A stretch of DNA of 64,000 nt from Noviherbaspirillum suwonense (lineage in GTDB: Bacteria > Pseudomonadota > Gammaproteobacteria > Burkholderiales > Burkholderiaceae_D), in contig NZ_FXUL01000005.1 of the NCBI RefSeq assembly GCF_900182955.1, positions 1 through 64,000 on the forward strand, written 5' to 3'. The notes beneath the pieces were generated by a model. The model did not search any database. It was not told where the DNA came from and was given only the letters and a program-made list of their open reading frames with translations. A program made the translations under genes and the position numbers. Positions 8,148 through 17,373 of this stretch are shown here, piece after piece; within the stretch, counting starts at the first letter, position 1; the number at the start of each line of letters is the position of its first letter.

Positions 8148-11100
8148 CGCGCTTGTCTCTCCTGGCTGGCGGTAGGGTTGCTGGCGACCGGGCTGGCCTT
8201 GCGGTTGCGCCGGTCCACCTTGGCGATCTCCGGGTCCTTCCACGACCCGGCAATCTGGTATTCCATCGTGAATGCCTCGGTCAGCGGGTCCCGCAGCACC
8301 AGCTGGGCGAGGAAGGTGCCCAGGCCGATGACCGGGTTGACCAGCAGCCCGTAGGCCACCGACGCCGCGCCCACGTTGATCTCGGGCAGCACCACCACGT
8401 TCAGGTTCTGGGTTTCCTTGACGATGTCGACCGAGCCGTCCAGCAGCACCGCGGCCGACACGCTGCGCATCTTGAAGCTGTCGGTGGTCATGATGCCATG
8501 GGTGATGCCGGCGCTGGCGACGATGCCGTCGAATGCGAAGCCCTCGGAAAACACGTCGCGGAAGTCCAGCGTCAGCCGCCGCGGCAGCGACTGCAGGCTC
8601 AGCACGCCCAGCAGCTTGGCCGCGCCCGGGTCGACCTTGAGGAACTGGCCGGCCGCCAGGTCGAGCTGGACCTGGCCGGACAGGCTGGCGAGATCCAGCG
8701 AGAACGGCAGGCCGTTCCAGGCCAGCGTGCCCTTCATGCTGCCGCGCCCGCCGCGCAGCACGTGCTGGAAGCCGAAGCGCTCCAGCAGCCGGCCGGCGTC
8801 GGCCACGTCGAGCGTGTAGTCGAGGCCGGACAGGTTCGCGCCGTCGCGCAGCGTCCATTTGCCGGTCGCCTTCAGCGCGCCGTCGGGATTGGTGATCGAG
8901 AGCTTGCCGATCCGCCATTCGCGCCAGGTGTCGGTGCGCACGTTGTTGGCCGCCAGTTCGAGGCGGCCCAGCTTCTTGCCGCTCAGTTCGAACTGCTCGG
9001 CGATGATGTCCAGCGCCGGGATCTGCGTGGTCGCGCTCTTTTCCTCCATCAGGTCGGACATGCCGGTCGTCGCCGACTCGGGTATGGTCAGCGAGGCCAG
9101 GCGCGCCGTCACCTTGCCCAGGCCGCGCCCGGAGCGCGACTCGTTCCAGGCCACGTGGCCGGACGCCTGCGCCGACTGCACGTTGGCCTGCCAGACATTG
9201 CCCTCGTGCGACACGCCGACCACCACGTTGTCCAGCTTCTTGCCCATGATGACCAGTTCGGTCGCGCTCAGGGCCAGCGTGTCGGGGTCCACGTACTGGC
9301 GCATGCCCTTGTCGCCTTCCGGGGCGGTAGTTGCGGCAGTTGCGGCGGTCGCGGCGGTCGCGGTTGCTTCGGATGCTTCGGCGGCGGCTGCGCCGGGCGC
9401 GGCCGGCTTGCTGGCGGCCATCGACGCCACGAGGCCGCGCCAGGCGTCGGCATCGAGCCGGTCGACCGCGAGGTTGAGCATCAGCCCGCTTTCCGGCTGC
9501 GGCGCCGGGGCGTCGACGCCAATGCCGCCCCGGACCACTTGCCATTCGGCGTGGCGGTCGTCGGCCTTGCGGCGGCTGTAGCGCGCCTCGATCGCGCGGC
9601 CCAGGGCCAGGCGCAGTTCGTCGCGCAGTTCGCCCGGCTGGGCGGAAGGCATGCCCGCCATTTCGAAGCGCAGCGGCATCGCGTCGCCGGCGGCCTTGCG
9701 TAACGGCGCCGGGAAGTCCAGCGCCACGCCCTGCAGCGCGGACTCGACGACGATATCGGGCCGCTTGTTCCTGACATTGATCTGCGCGGTGTAGCGGCTG
9801 CCGCCGCTGATGCGGCCCAGCAGCCCCTGCATCGCGGGCGTCGGGTAATTCTTGCGCAATCCTTCGGCGGTGAACGCGCCCTCGGCCCGGATCGCGATGT
9901 CGGCGTCGCGCTGGCCGCCGCCGGTCACGGTGGCCGGGCCGCCGAGGAAGGTCGAGCGGATATTGTTCAGCGCGAATCCCTTCTCGTGGAATTTCAGCTC
10001 GCCGCTGGTCTGCAGCAGCGGCGGGATCGTCGGCTCCAGCGTCACGTCATTGCCGGCGAACTGCAGCGCGCCCTGCACTTTCGTCTCCAGCAGGCGCGCC
10101 AGCGGCAGCTGCAGCTTCAATGCCATCTTCGCGTTGCCGGTGCCCACGCTGTGTTCGGTGAAGTGGCCTATCCATTCGCCGATCGGGCTGTCCTTCGTAT
10201 ATTGCAGGTAGTCCTGCAGCGCGCCGGCGCCGCTGCCGTGGATGTCGAGCACATGGTCATGGTCGAGCAGGTCGGCGATCACCGCATCCACGTTGCTGAG
10301 CATGACATTGCTGGTCTGCGCGCTGTCCGCATGGATTTCCATCCGCGCGCGTTCGAAACTGAAATTGCCGCGTATCTTCTCCAGCAGCGGCCACATCGGC
10401 TTGACGTTGTCGGCGGCGAGATGGCCGGGCGTGTAATTCAGGCTGCCGTTGTCGAGCTTGCCGCTGACGGCGAACTGGCCGTGCTGGCGCTGGCTGCCAT
10501 GGAAGGGAAAATGCGCCAGCTCGCCCTTGAGCACGACGCTGACATCGTGCGCGCGGCCGGCGACCAGCGCGCCGCCCAGCCATTCGCGCAGCTTGGCCGG
10601 CGTCTGCAGCGGCAGCAGGCGGCCGGTCTGGCCGACGTCGAATTCGCTGATCTTCGCGCTCAGGTCGGCGACGCCGGGCGACTTCAGGCCGCCGGCAGAC
10701 AGCACCGCCTGGTATTTGCCCGAGACCGACGCCGTCATTGCCGCCTGCCTGAAGCGCAGGCTGTCGATATCCACCTGCAGCTGGCCCTCCTCCTGGCCCT
10801 CCCGGTGCAGCGCCCATTTCGCCTGCAGGTCGAGCTGGCTGAACGGCAGCGACGGGTCGGCGAGATAGCCGGGCAGCTGCAGCACCGCGTCCCGGGACGC
10901 CAGCCGGATGCTGCCGCCCTGTTCGCCGGCGTCGATACTGCCGCTGAGGTTGGCGAAGCCGGGCATGGCCGCGACCGCTTCCTGCGCGGCCTGCCCGCCG
11001 GCGGCGGCGCGCGCTGGCCGGGCCGGCCGCGGCGCAAGCGACAGCCCGCTGAAATTGCCCTTGACCCGGTATGCGACCACGTGCGGATACTCGCCCTGCC

Positions 11101-12406
11101 AGCTCGCCGCGAAGTTGCTCAGCACGCCGCGCGGCGCGATTTCCGCCAGCAGGTGCCGCCGGGTCGCGTCCAGCGGCAGCCGGCCGACGAAGCTGGCGAT
11201 GGTCTGCAGGTCGAGCAGGCTGGCCTGCACCTCGGTACGCTGCGGTGCCCTGGCCGTCGCCGCGACGAAGGTTTCGCTGATGGTGGTCGACGGCAGCTTC
11301 AGCCCGTCCTCGGTTTCCATCGAAAAGTCGCTCAGGCCGACGGTATGGCCCAGCGCGCCCAGCGTCGGCATGCCATCCGGATTGGCGTCCAGCACTTCGC
11401 TTGCCGATATCCGGCCATTCGCCTGCTTCAGGGCCAGCGGCTCCAGGTCGGGCGCGAGCCGGGTCCAGAGGCCGTCCAGCGACAGGTCGGCGGTGAAGCT
11501 GGCCACCCGGGCCTGGTCGAAATCCAGCCAGGCGCGAACCGCGCCGGTGCCGGCGCGCACTTCCACCGGGTAGTCGAAATAGGGCCGCCAGCGGGCGAGG
11601 TCGGTGTCGCGCCAATCCGCGTACACCGTGCCGGTCCAGCGCCTGACATCGGCGATGCGGCTTGCAAACGACGGATGGCTGAAGTCCGCGCGGATGTCGA
11701 GCGGCGCGCCCAGCGCGGCCGGCGGCGTCGCCTTCAGCGCAAAACGGTGATGCCGCCACTGGTTCAGCAGCAGCAGGTCCACTTTTTCCAGCTTCAGTTC
11801 GGGCGCGCCGCGCTGCGCATCGCGCCAGCGGACCCAGCCATTGCGCACCACGATCTGCCGCTGCGACAGCAGCCAGTTCAGGCCTTTTCCGTCGTCATTC
11901 GGCGTCTGCTCGACCAATACGCCGCCGACATACAGCTTGCCGTCGGCGCTGCGTTCCACTTCGAGGTCGGGGCGGTCTATCTGCAGCGAGTCCAACCGGA
12001 GATCGGCTACCAACAGCGACTTCCATGACAGCGTGGCAGCCACCTGCGGCAAGCTCAGCGCCGCTTCCCCGCCGCGGTTGTGAACCACGACATTGCCCAG
12101 CACCAGGCGGGGATTCAAGCCCTGCCAGGACGCATGGATCGTGCCGATGGTGACGGTCCGCGCCAGCGTCTTGCTGGCCATCTGCTCGACATTCGCCTTG
12201 TATCTATCGATATTCGGCAATACCAGGTAGCGCAGTCCGATCACCGTCGTGCAGAAAATGAAATACAAGACCACCAGGCCGGTCAGCAAGGCGCCCAGCA
12301 GGTGATGCGACAAGCGGTCCGCCATCCGATACCACACCCTGGCGCGGCGCCAGCCGTAGTCGGCAAGACTGCCCAAGCGCTTGAAGAGGGGTGGTTGACT
12401 GGACAT
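8144..12406 (-). CDS. yhdP: YhdP family AsmA-like phospholipid-transport protein
   Basis: A very long (1420-residue) envelope protein of the TIGR02099/DUF3971 family, one of the AsmA-like bridges implicated in phospholipid movement between inner and outer membrane. After a short basic N-terminus a single membrane anchor is seen (about 28-58, LLGALLTGLVVLYFIF then RYLVLP). The rest is periplasmic, with the DUF3971 start near residue 70 and the AsmA_2-like C-terminus (FAFDGIVASAGITHGIMTTD, about 1290). A low-complexity Ala/Thr linker encoded by GCGGCAGTT-type repeats lies near 9320-9390. ATG 12406 begins MSSQPPLFKRLG. Longer upstream frames run into the glnE promoter region. Confidence 0.92.
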   Translation of the reverse strand: MSSQPPLFKRLGSLADYGWRRARVWYRMADRLSHHLLGALLTGLVVLYFIFCTTVIGLRYLVLPNIDRYKANVEQMASKTLARTVTIGTIHASWQGLNPRLVLGNVVVHNRGGEAALSLPQVAATLSWKSLLVADLRLDSLQIDRPDLEVERSADGKLYVGGVLVEQTPNDDGKGLNWLLSQRQIVVRNGWVRWRDAQRGAPELKLEKVDLLLLNQWRHHRFALKATPPAALGAPLDIRADFSHPSFASRIADVRRWTGTVYADWRDTDLARWRPYFDYPVEVRAGTGAVRAWLDFDQARVASFTADLSLDGLWTRLAPDLEPLALKQANGRISASEVLDANPDGMPTLGALGHTVGLSDFSMETEDGLKLPSTTISETFVAATARAPQRTEVQASLLDLQTIASFVGRLPLDATRRHLLAEIAPRGVLSNFAASWQGEYPHVVAYRVKGNFSGLSLAPRPARPARAAAGGQAAQEAVAAMPGFANLSGSIDAGEQGGSIRLASRDAVLQLPGYLADPSLPFSQLDLQAKWALHREGQEEGQLQVDIDSLRFRQAAMTASVSGKYQAVLSAGGLKSPGVADLSAKISEFDVGQTGRLLPLQTPAKLREWLGGALVAGRAHDVSVVLKGELAHFPFHGSQRQHGQFAVSGKLDNGSLNYTPGHLAADNVKPMWPLLEKIRGNFSFERARMEIHADSAQTSNVMLSNVDAVIADLLDHDHVLDIHGSGAGALQDYLQYTKDSPIGEWIGHFTEHSVGTGNAKMALKLQLPLARLLETKVQGALQFAGNDVTLEPTIPPLLQTSGELKFHEKGFALNNIRSTFLGGPATVTGGGQRDADIAIRAEGAFTAEGLRKNYPTPAMQGLLGRISGGSRYTAQINVRNKRPDIVVESALQGVALDFPAPLRKAAGDAMPLRFEMAGMPSAQPGELRDELRLALGRAIEARYSRRKADDRHAEWQVVRGGIGVDAPAPQPESGLMLNLAVDRLDADAWRGLVASMAASKPAAPGAAAAEASEATATAATAATAATTAPEGDKGMRQYVDPDTLALSATELVIMGKKLDNVVVGVSHEGNVWQANVQSAQASGHVAWNESRSGRGLGKVTARLASLTIPESATTGMSDLMEEKSATTQIPALDIIAEQFELSGKKLGRLELAANNVRTDTWREWRIGKLSITNPDGALKATGKWTLRDGANLSGLDYTLDVADAGRLLERFGFQHVLRGGRGSMKGTLAWNGLPFSLDLASLSGQVQLDLAAGQFLKVDPGAAKLLGVLSLQSLPRRLTLDFRDVFSEGFAFDGIVASAGITHGIMTTDSFKMRSVSAAVLLDGSVDIVKETQNLNVVVLPEINVGAASVAYGLLVNPVIGLGTFLAQLVLRDPLTEAFTMEYQIAGSWKDPEIAKVDRRNRKASPVASNPTASQERQAR

Positions 12407-12572
12407 CGGGACAGGGAACGGGGAAAGGAAAGGGAACTCGGATGCGGGATGCAAAAACCGCATGTTCGCATGGATGACTGTGATTCGCCGCCGGAAACCG
12501 CAAATCGGCCTAAAATACCCGCCTTGTTTTCCAGCCATTTTTCCCCGCCATTCTTTGCCAGGAAGCATCAAC

Positions 12573-15293
12573 TTGACTGACCAGACCGCCTCGCGTTTCC
12601 TCCGCCGCTGGCTGCAGGCCGACCCCGGCCGCACCGCAATGCTGCAACAGACCGCGGGCGCGCCGCTCATGCCGGACGATATCGCCCGCCTGCTCGACGA
12701 GCAGACCGAGGCGGGCATGCCGCTGCCGCGTGCGATGCGGCGCGTACGCAACCTGGTAATCGCCACGCTGATCGAACGCGACCTCGGCGGCCGGGCCGAC
12801 CTGGCCGAAGTGGTGGAAACCATGTCCCGCTTCGCCGATTTCGCGGTGCGCACCCATCTCGACGCGCTCAGCCGGGACATGTGTGCGCTCCACGGCACGC
12901 CGACCGGCGCGGAATCCGGCAGGCCGCAGCAGCTGATCGTGCTCGGCATGGGCAAGCTGGGCGGCGACGAGCTCAACGTGTCGTCCGACATCGACCTGAT
13001 CTTCGTCTACCCGGAAGACGGCGACACGCAGCCCGACCAGCCGGGCCAGCGGCAGTTGTCCAACCATGAATTCTTCATCCGGCTGGGCAAGAAGCTCATT
13101 GCCGACCTGTCCGAGATCGCGGAAGACGGCTTCACCTTCCGGGTCGACATGGCGCTGCGCCCGAACGGCGCGTCCGGCCCGCTCGCGGCCAGCTTCAACA
13201 TGGTCGAGCAATACCTGATGGTGCAGGGACGCGAATGGGAACGGTACGCCTGGGTCAAGGCGCGTGCGCTGACCGGCGACCCGGATGACATTGCCGTGCT
13301 GGACCGCATCGTCCAGCCCTTCGTCTACCGGCGATACCTGGATTTCGGTTCGATCGACGCCATGCGCAACATGCATGCGCAGATCCGCGCCGAAGTGCGG
13401 CGGCAGGAAGCCCGCCACCCGGAGCGCAGCGACAACGTGAAGCTGGGCCGCGGCGGCATCCGCGAGATCGAGTTCCTGGCCCAGGTCTTCCAGCTCATCC
13501 GCGGCGGCCGCGAACCCGAATTGCGCGACCGCTCGACCCGCCGGACGCTGGACATCCTGGCGCAGAAGCGGCTGCTGGGCGACGAGGAAGTCGCGCAGCT
13601 ACAGCAGGCATATGCGTTCCTGCGCAATCTCGAACACCGGCTGCAGTACCTGGACGACGCGCAGACCCATACGCTGCCGGCAAATGACGAAGACAGGCTG
13701 GTGATCGCACAAATGGCAGGTCACGCCGACGTGCCCAGCCTGATGGCGGAATTGCAGCAGCATCGCTCTATCGTCGCCGCGCAGTTCGATGCGATATTCA
13801 GCGACAAGACCGTGGCCCCGGCGGACGAGCAGAACACGATGTCCAGCCCGGAACTGTCGGCCGCCTTGACGGACGGCGATACCGAAGATGCGATCACCGC
13901 TCACCTCAGTGCGCTGCAGTATGAGAATCCCGTGGTCGCCGCGCGCCGCCTGACCGATGTCTGGAACTCGCCGCGCATGCAGGCGATGACGGAGAACAGC
14001 CGCAACCTGATGGTGTCGCTGGTCAATCGCGCCCTCCCCGTCATTGCCGGCATCGCCGAGGACAAGTCGGCGACGCTGGGCCGGCTGCTCGACTTTTTCG
14101 ACACGATCGCCCGCCGCGCATCCTACCTGGCGCTGCTGACCGAATATCCGCAGGCGCTGGAGCGGGTGATCAAGATGATGGCGGTCAGCGCCTGGGCCGC
14201 CGGCTACCTGACCCGGCATCCCCTGCTGCTCGATGAATTGCTCGACGACCAGACCCTGCGTTCACCGCCTGACTGGACCGCCTTCGCCGCCGAATGCCAG
14301 CGCCAGCTCGATGCCGCCGCGGGCGACACCGAACGCCAGATGGACCTGCTGCGCGAATTGCATCATGCGCAGCTGCTGCGGCTGCTGGCGCAGGACCTGG
14401 AAGGCGACCTGACGGTCGAGCGCCTGGCCGACCACCTGTCCAGCCTGGCCGATGTGCTGGTCGGCGCGACTGTCCGCGCCGCCTGGCAGACGGTGCGCAC
14501 CCGGCACTGCGAGGTGCCGCGCTTTGCCGTCATCGCCTACGGCAAGCTGGGCGGCAAGGAACTCGGCTACGCGTCCGACCTCGACGTGGTCTTCCTCTAC
14601 GACGACGACGACCCGGAGGCGCCCGGCAACTATGCGCGGCTGGCGCAGCGCTTCATCACCTGGATGACCAGCCACACGCCCGCCGGCATCCTGTTCGACG
14701 TCGATATTGCGCTGCGGCCGGACGGCGCGAGCGGACTGATCTGCTCGTCCATCGCCTCGTTCGAAAAATACCAGCTGACATCGGCCTGGGTCTGGGAACA
14801 CCAGGCGCTGACCCGCGCCCGCTTCTGCGCCGGCGACGAAACGATCGGCCAGCGCTTCGAGAGCCTGCGCGAGCAGGTGCTCTGCCTGCCGCGCGACCCG
14901 GACAAGCTGCGCGCCGACATCCTGAACATGCGCAGGAAGATGCACGAGGCCCACCCAAACCGCTCGCCGATGTTCGACCTCAAGCATGATGAAGGCGGCA
15001 TGATCGATATCGAGTTCATGGTGCAGTTCCTGGTGCTGCGCCACGCGGCCCGGCACCCGGAACTGACCGGCGACATCGGCAACATCGCGCTGCTGAAACT
15101 CTGCGGCCGGCTGGGCCTGATCGACGCCGCGCTGGCCGAACAGTCCGCCAACGCCTACCGGCTGTTCCGCCGGCTGCAGCACCAGATCCGGCTGCGCGGC
15201 GAGGAACGCGCCCGCGTCGCCGTCGAGCGCATCGCCGCCGAACGCGCCAGCGTCGAGGCGCTGTACGCCCAGGTCTTTGCCAGCCCCGACTGA
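12573..15293 (+). CDS. glnE: Bifunctional glutamine synthetase adenylyltransferase/adenylyl-removing enzyme
   Basis: Controls nitrogen assimilation by adenylylating and deadenylylating GlnA in response to PII. The 906-residue product shows both nucleotidyltransferase domains: GMGKLGGDELNVSSDIDL near residue 122 (adenylyl-removing half) and AYGKLGGKELGYASDLDVVF near residue 652 (transferase half), each followed by a second catalytic-helix region (DMALRPNGASGPL and DIALRPDGASGLI). The TTG at 12573 is chosen: AGGAAG precedes it by 7 nt and it gives the normal family N-terminus TDQTASRFLRRW. The upstream frame to 12462 lacks both. It is divergent from yhdP. Confidence 0.94.
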   Translation: MTDQTASRFLRRWLQADPGRTAMLQQTAGAPLMPDDIARLLDEQTEAGMPLPRAMRRVRNLVIATLIERDLGGRADLAEVVETMSRFADFAVRTHLDALSRDMCALHGTPTGAESGRPQQLIVLGMGKLGGDELNVSSDIDLIFVYPEDGDTQPDQPGQRQLSNHEFFIRLGKKLIADLSEIAEDGFTFRVDMALRPNGASGPLAASFNMVEQYLMVQGREWERYAWVKARALTGDPDDIAVLDRIVQPFVYRRYLDFGSIDAMRNMHAQIRAEVRRQEARHPERSDNVKLGRGGIREIEFLAQVFQLIRGGREPELRDRSTRRTLDILAQKRLLGDEEVAQLQQAYAFLRNLEHRLQYLDDAQTHTLPANDEDRLVIAQMAGHADVPSLMAELQQHRSIVAAQFDAIFSDKTVAPADEQNTMSSPELSAALTDGDTEDAITAHLSALQYENPVVAARRLTDVWNSPRMQAMTENSRNLMVSLVNRALPVIAGIAEDKSATLGRLLDFFDTIARRASYLALLTEYPQALERVIKMMAVSAWAAGYLTRHPLLLDELLDDQTLRSPPDWTAFAAECQRQLDAAAGDTERQMDLLRELHHAQLLRLLAQDLEGDLTVERLADHLSSLADVLVGATVRAAWQTVRTRHCEVPRFAVIAYGKLGGKELGYASDLDVVFLYDDDDPEAPGNYARLAQRFITWMTSHTPAGILFDVDIALRPDGASGLICSSIASFEKYQLTSAWVWEHQALTRARFCAGDETIGQRFESLREQVLCLPRDPDKLRADILNMRRKMHEAHPNRSPMFDLKHDEGGMIDIEFMVQFLVLRHAARHPELTGDIGNIALLKLCGRLGLIDAALAEQSANAYRLFRRLQHQIRLRGEERARVAVERIAAERASVEALYAQVFASPD

Positions 15294-15349
15294 CGCCGGG
15301 AAGCCAAGTTGCCGGAATGCTTCGGATAAGGGATAATCCGGCCTGCGTT

Positions 15350-15436
15350 GCCGAGATGGCGGAATAGGTAGACGCACGGGACTCAAAATCCCGCGCTGGA
15401 GACAGCGTGCCGGTTCGATTCCGGCTCTCGGCACCA
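15350..15436 (+). tRNA. tRNA-Leu (anticodon CAA)
   Basis: An 87-nt cloverleaf including encoded CCA. The acceptor arms GCCGAGA/TCTCGGC pair perfectly. The anticodon loop CTCAAAA between GGGA and TCCC gives anticodon CAA, reading UUG. A class II long variable arm (GCGCTGGAGACAGCGT) is present, and the T-arm is CCGGTTCGATTCCGG. It is followed by an intrinsic terminator and then the accessory patch, a typical integration neighbourhood. No obvious repeat of the tRNA 3' end was seen downstream. Confidence 0.97.
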
Positions 15437-15444
15437 ATGAATTC

Positions 15445-15474
15445 AAGGGCTTAAGCGATTAAGTCCTTTTTTCA
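15445..15474 (+). terminator. Intrinsic terminator of tRNA-Leu
   Basis: The stem AAGGGCTTAA (15445-15454) and TTAAGTCCTT (15459-15468) has one G-T wobble and a GCGA tetraloop, followed by a run of T. It starts 8 nt after the tRNA CCA. Confidence 0.8.
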
Positions 15475-15535
15475 TTTTTGGGCTCAGTTTTGCAATTTGG
15501 TTCAGTTCCGCAAAATGGCATGGTGAAAGGTTGAT

Positions 15536-15817
15536 ATGCGCGCCCTCCCCCGCCTTAATCCAAGCTTGCTTCGAAGCCCTCGACGACAGCGACGGGCCGC
15601 CCGCCCCCCTTTCTCGACCGTGGATTCGGGCTCCGGCCTTGAACCGGTAGATATCGCCGAAACCCGCATCACGGATGAGGAAGTCCAAGCGCTGCATCAG
15701 GTAATTTCCGAACTGAGCGACTACATCCGGCGGACGGCGCCGGGGCCGGGGCCGGGGCCGGAGGCAATGACACTGCTGATCAAGGCGGAGCAGATTGTTG
15801 GTTTGACCAGCAGGTAA
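15536..15817 (+). CDS. Small hypothetical protein, possibly a fragment
   Basis: A 93-codon frame preceded by AAAGG. The first ~35 codons (Arg/Pro rich) look unlike a protein. From about residue 37 it reads as plausible coding sequence: VDIAETRITDEEVQALHQVI, continuing SELSDYIRRTA, then a Gly-Pro repeat from GGGGCC units (15737-15762) and MTLLIKAEQIVGLTSR. No family is recognised. The position between tRNA-Leu and the hicAB remnant suggests a truncated accessory gene. A 144-codon minus-strand frame overlaps it and looks less natural. Confidence 0.3.
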   Translation: MRALPRLNPSLLRSPRRQRRAARPPFSTVDSGSGLEPVDIAETRITDEEVQALHQVISELSDYIRRTAPGPGPGPEAMTLLIKAEQIVGLTSR

Positions 15818-15972
15818 AACAAAATTTAAGTGCAAAACCTCATCTTGCTGATGATCGCACATTGGTGCATAAAGCAACTGTCATTGTCATTGATGCAACG
15901 TATGTAACCGTAGATACTAAACTGTGCAACTGGAATCTAGTTGCACTACACTGAACTCCAACAGATAATCCC

Positions 15973-16238
15973 GTGTTCAAAAAAGATAAGCTTTTTGCCA
16001 GACTGTACAGAGTCCCGCCGCCTAAAGATTTTGGATGGGATGACTTGATAACAGTGATGCGACGAGAAGGTTTTTAGAAAACTGCGATGGTGGATCACAT
16101 TACATTTTTGAACATGAGAGCGGCTTTCGATTTTCAATGTCAAAAACGCATCCATCTGGCATTTCGAAACGTTACCAGATCGAAAACGCAAAGTCGGCCA
16201 TTAAAGCAGTTCAGAGTGCAAGCGAGGGAACGCCATGA
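15973..16238 (+). pseudogene. hicA: hicA-type mRNA interferase toxin, frameshifted
   Basis: From GTG 15973 the frame reads VFKKDKLFARLYRVPPPKDF then GWDDLITVMRREGF and stops at a TAG directly after five T (16071-16075). Restoring one T re-opens the other frame, which continues LENCDGGSHYIFEHESGFRF then SMSKTHPSGISKRYQIENAK and SAIKAVQSASEGTP, ending at 16238. Together this is a full-length HicA (double-stranded-RNA-binding fold, catalytic His in the GGSHYIF region). The stop overlaps the hicB ATG as ATGA, the normal toxin-antitoxin coupling. The break could be a real null mutation, slippage on the T-run, or a homopolymer sequencing error. Confidence 0.75.
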
Positions 16239-16702
16239 GTAAATTAAATCTAGCCCACAAAGGGTTTACTGGGTCCTATGAGATCAGCTTTGAGGATGAT
16301 TGTCTTCATGGAAAAGTTTTATTCATCGAAGATCTCATTACCTATGAGGGTAATACAGCAGGCGAGTTGAGAAAAGCTTTCATAGCTGCAGTCGACCGTT
16401 ACTTGGAATATTGCAAAAAGACTGGAAAGCCAGCGAACAAGCCATATAGCGGCACGTTCAATGTCCGGGTAGGCGCAGAATTGCATCGGAAGGCTGCGGT
16501 ATGCGCTCAAAGGCGAGGAGTTAATTTAAACGAAGTTGTCGCGCAAGCGCTCCAGGTTGCTGTTGATCATGACGGACTGGCTAAAGTCGCGCATTTGCAC
16601 AAACACGAAGTAACGATTGCGGCACCGCAGGTTTTTGAGGATGTCATCGTGACAATGGAGCGGCCGACAGCTTGGGGGCAGCTCAATGCAGCAGCTCACT
16701 GA
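16235..16702 (+). CDS. hicB: HicB family antitoxin
   Basis: A 155-residue antitoxin partner of the hicA remnant immediately upstream. The N-terminal partial RNase-H-like HicB domain shows GFTGSYEISFEDDCLHGKVL and the following ITYEGNTAGELRKAFIAAVD. The C-terminal ribbon-helix-helix DNA-binding domain is seen in YSGTFNVRVGAELHRKAAVC followed by AQRRGVNLNEVVAQAL (about 70-110). It is intact although the toxin is not. Base composition is visibly lower in GC than the flanking genome, with codons such as AAA, TTA and AAT, which suggests acquisition. ATG 16235 overlaps the hicA stop. Confidence 0.88.
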   Translation: MSKLNLAHKGFTGSYEISFEDDCLHGKVLFIEDLITYEGNTAGELRKAFIAAVDRYLEYCKKTGKPANKPYSGTFNVRVGAELHRKAAVCAQRRGVNLNEVVAQALQVAVDHDGLAKVAHLHKHEVTIAAPQVFEDVIVTMERPTAWGQLNAAAH

Positions 16703-16979
16703 TTCGATGCCCGCGCCACTTCAATTAAATTTGTCTTTGTCTCAGCTGGCCGAGGTGCTTATCAAGCATCACTCTATCCATGAAGGGCTGTATGACGTTT
16801 CCTTTCATTTCCAGATTGCCGTTGGCGCCGTCGGCCCCCAGGGTGAGCAAGTAGTGCCAGGGGCAATGATCGGTATAAACGGAATTGGCCTCGCAAAAAC
16901 TGAAAATCCGGGGCCGCATACCGTTGATGCAGCTGTTTGCAATCCCGTGAAAAAAAGCCGAAAAAAAGATCCGACGTAA
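16686..16979 (+). CDS. Conserved small protein downstream of hicAB
   Basis: A 97-residue protein overlapping the hicB 3' end by 17 bp. The core is PLQLNLSLSQLAEVLIKHHS followed by IHEGLYDVSFHFQIAVGAVG, ending in a basic tail (KKSRKKD). The layout resembles small unnamed proteins I recall beside HicB-type antitoxins in other proteobacteria, but I cannot name a family. No signal peptide or membrane segment is seen. It is probably the third gene of the hicAB transcript, which ends at the hairpin 16983-17006. Confidence 0.6.
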   Translation: MQQLTDSMPAPLQLNLSLSQLAEVLIKHHSIHEGLYDVSFHFQIAVGAVGPQGEQVVPGAMIGINGIGLAKTENPGPHTVDAAVCNPVKKSRKKDPT

Positions 16980-16982
16980 AGC

Positions 16983-17006
16983 AAGCCCACCGCGCGCGGG
17001 CTTTTT
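16983..17006 (+). terminator. Intrinsic terminator of the hicAB cluster
   Basis: AAGCCC (16983-16988) pairs with GGGCTT (16998-17003), with further GC pairing in the loop, followed by TTTTT and directly after the stop of the 97-residue gene. Confidence 0.7.
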
Positions 17007-17065
17007 CAATTCCCCATTTCATCTACTTTTTAAAGCTCATTGGCCCAAGCGCGAGAGTATTAGAC

Positions 17066-17206
17066 TTACTCCCCGGACGGCTTCTTCCGCACATCCCCCC
17101 ACACGATTTTCCCGACAAACAGCGGCGCCAGCGCCCTCGTCCGCGGCGACACCAGTTTATACGAGACGACCCGGATCTTGCCGTCGTTGCCCATGCGTCC
17201 GTGCAT
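17066..17206 (-). CDS. Possible 46-residue basic protein
   Basis: A short minus-strand frame from ATG 17206 reading MHGRMGNDGKIRVVSYKLVS then PRTRALAPLFVGKIVWGDVR and ending KKPSGE. Composition and codon use look protein-like (alternating hydrophobic strands, no low complexity), but there is no clear ribosome binding site and no family is recognised. It lies 17 bp after the stop of another short frame on the same strand, so the two could be a bicistronic unit or fragments of one decayed gene. Confidence 0.25.
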   Translation of the reverse strand: MHGRMGNDGKIRVVSYKLVSPRTRALAPLFVGKIVWGDVRKKPSGE

Positions 17207-17223
17207 CACATGCCGAAATGGCC

Positions 17224-17373
17224 TTAGTCGCTTTTCCGCACCACCAGATACTCGTCATTCCTCCGCATCGACGGCACGCCCTTTTTCCGGCGCCGGTCGT
17301 CCGCGGCGCGCCGGCGGAACAGCAGGACGAACGCGAGGAGGATGCAGTTGGACGGGGCGCAGGCCCATGGCAT
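17224..17373 (-). CDS. Possible 49-residue membrane-anchored protein
   Basis: A minus-strand frame from ATG 17373, preceded by GAGG at a suitable distance. It reads MPWACAPSNCILLAFVLLFR and continues with a strongly basic stretch (RRRAADDRRRKKG) ending YLVVRKSD. The hydrophobic segment followed by positive charges looks like a single-pass small membrane protein. No family is recognised. It sits in the accessory stretch between hicAB and the palindromic repeat. Confidence 0.25.
   Translation of the reverse strand: MPWACAPSNCILLAFVLLFRRRAADDRRRKKGVPSMRRNDEYLVVRKSD

Noticed and set aside
9986-12028. 680-codon plus-strand frame opposite yhdP
   Set aside because: Antisense to a well-supported gene and composed of Gln/Arg/His-rich low-complexity sequence.
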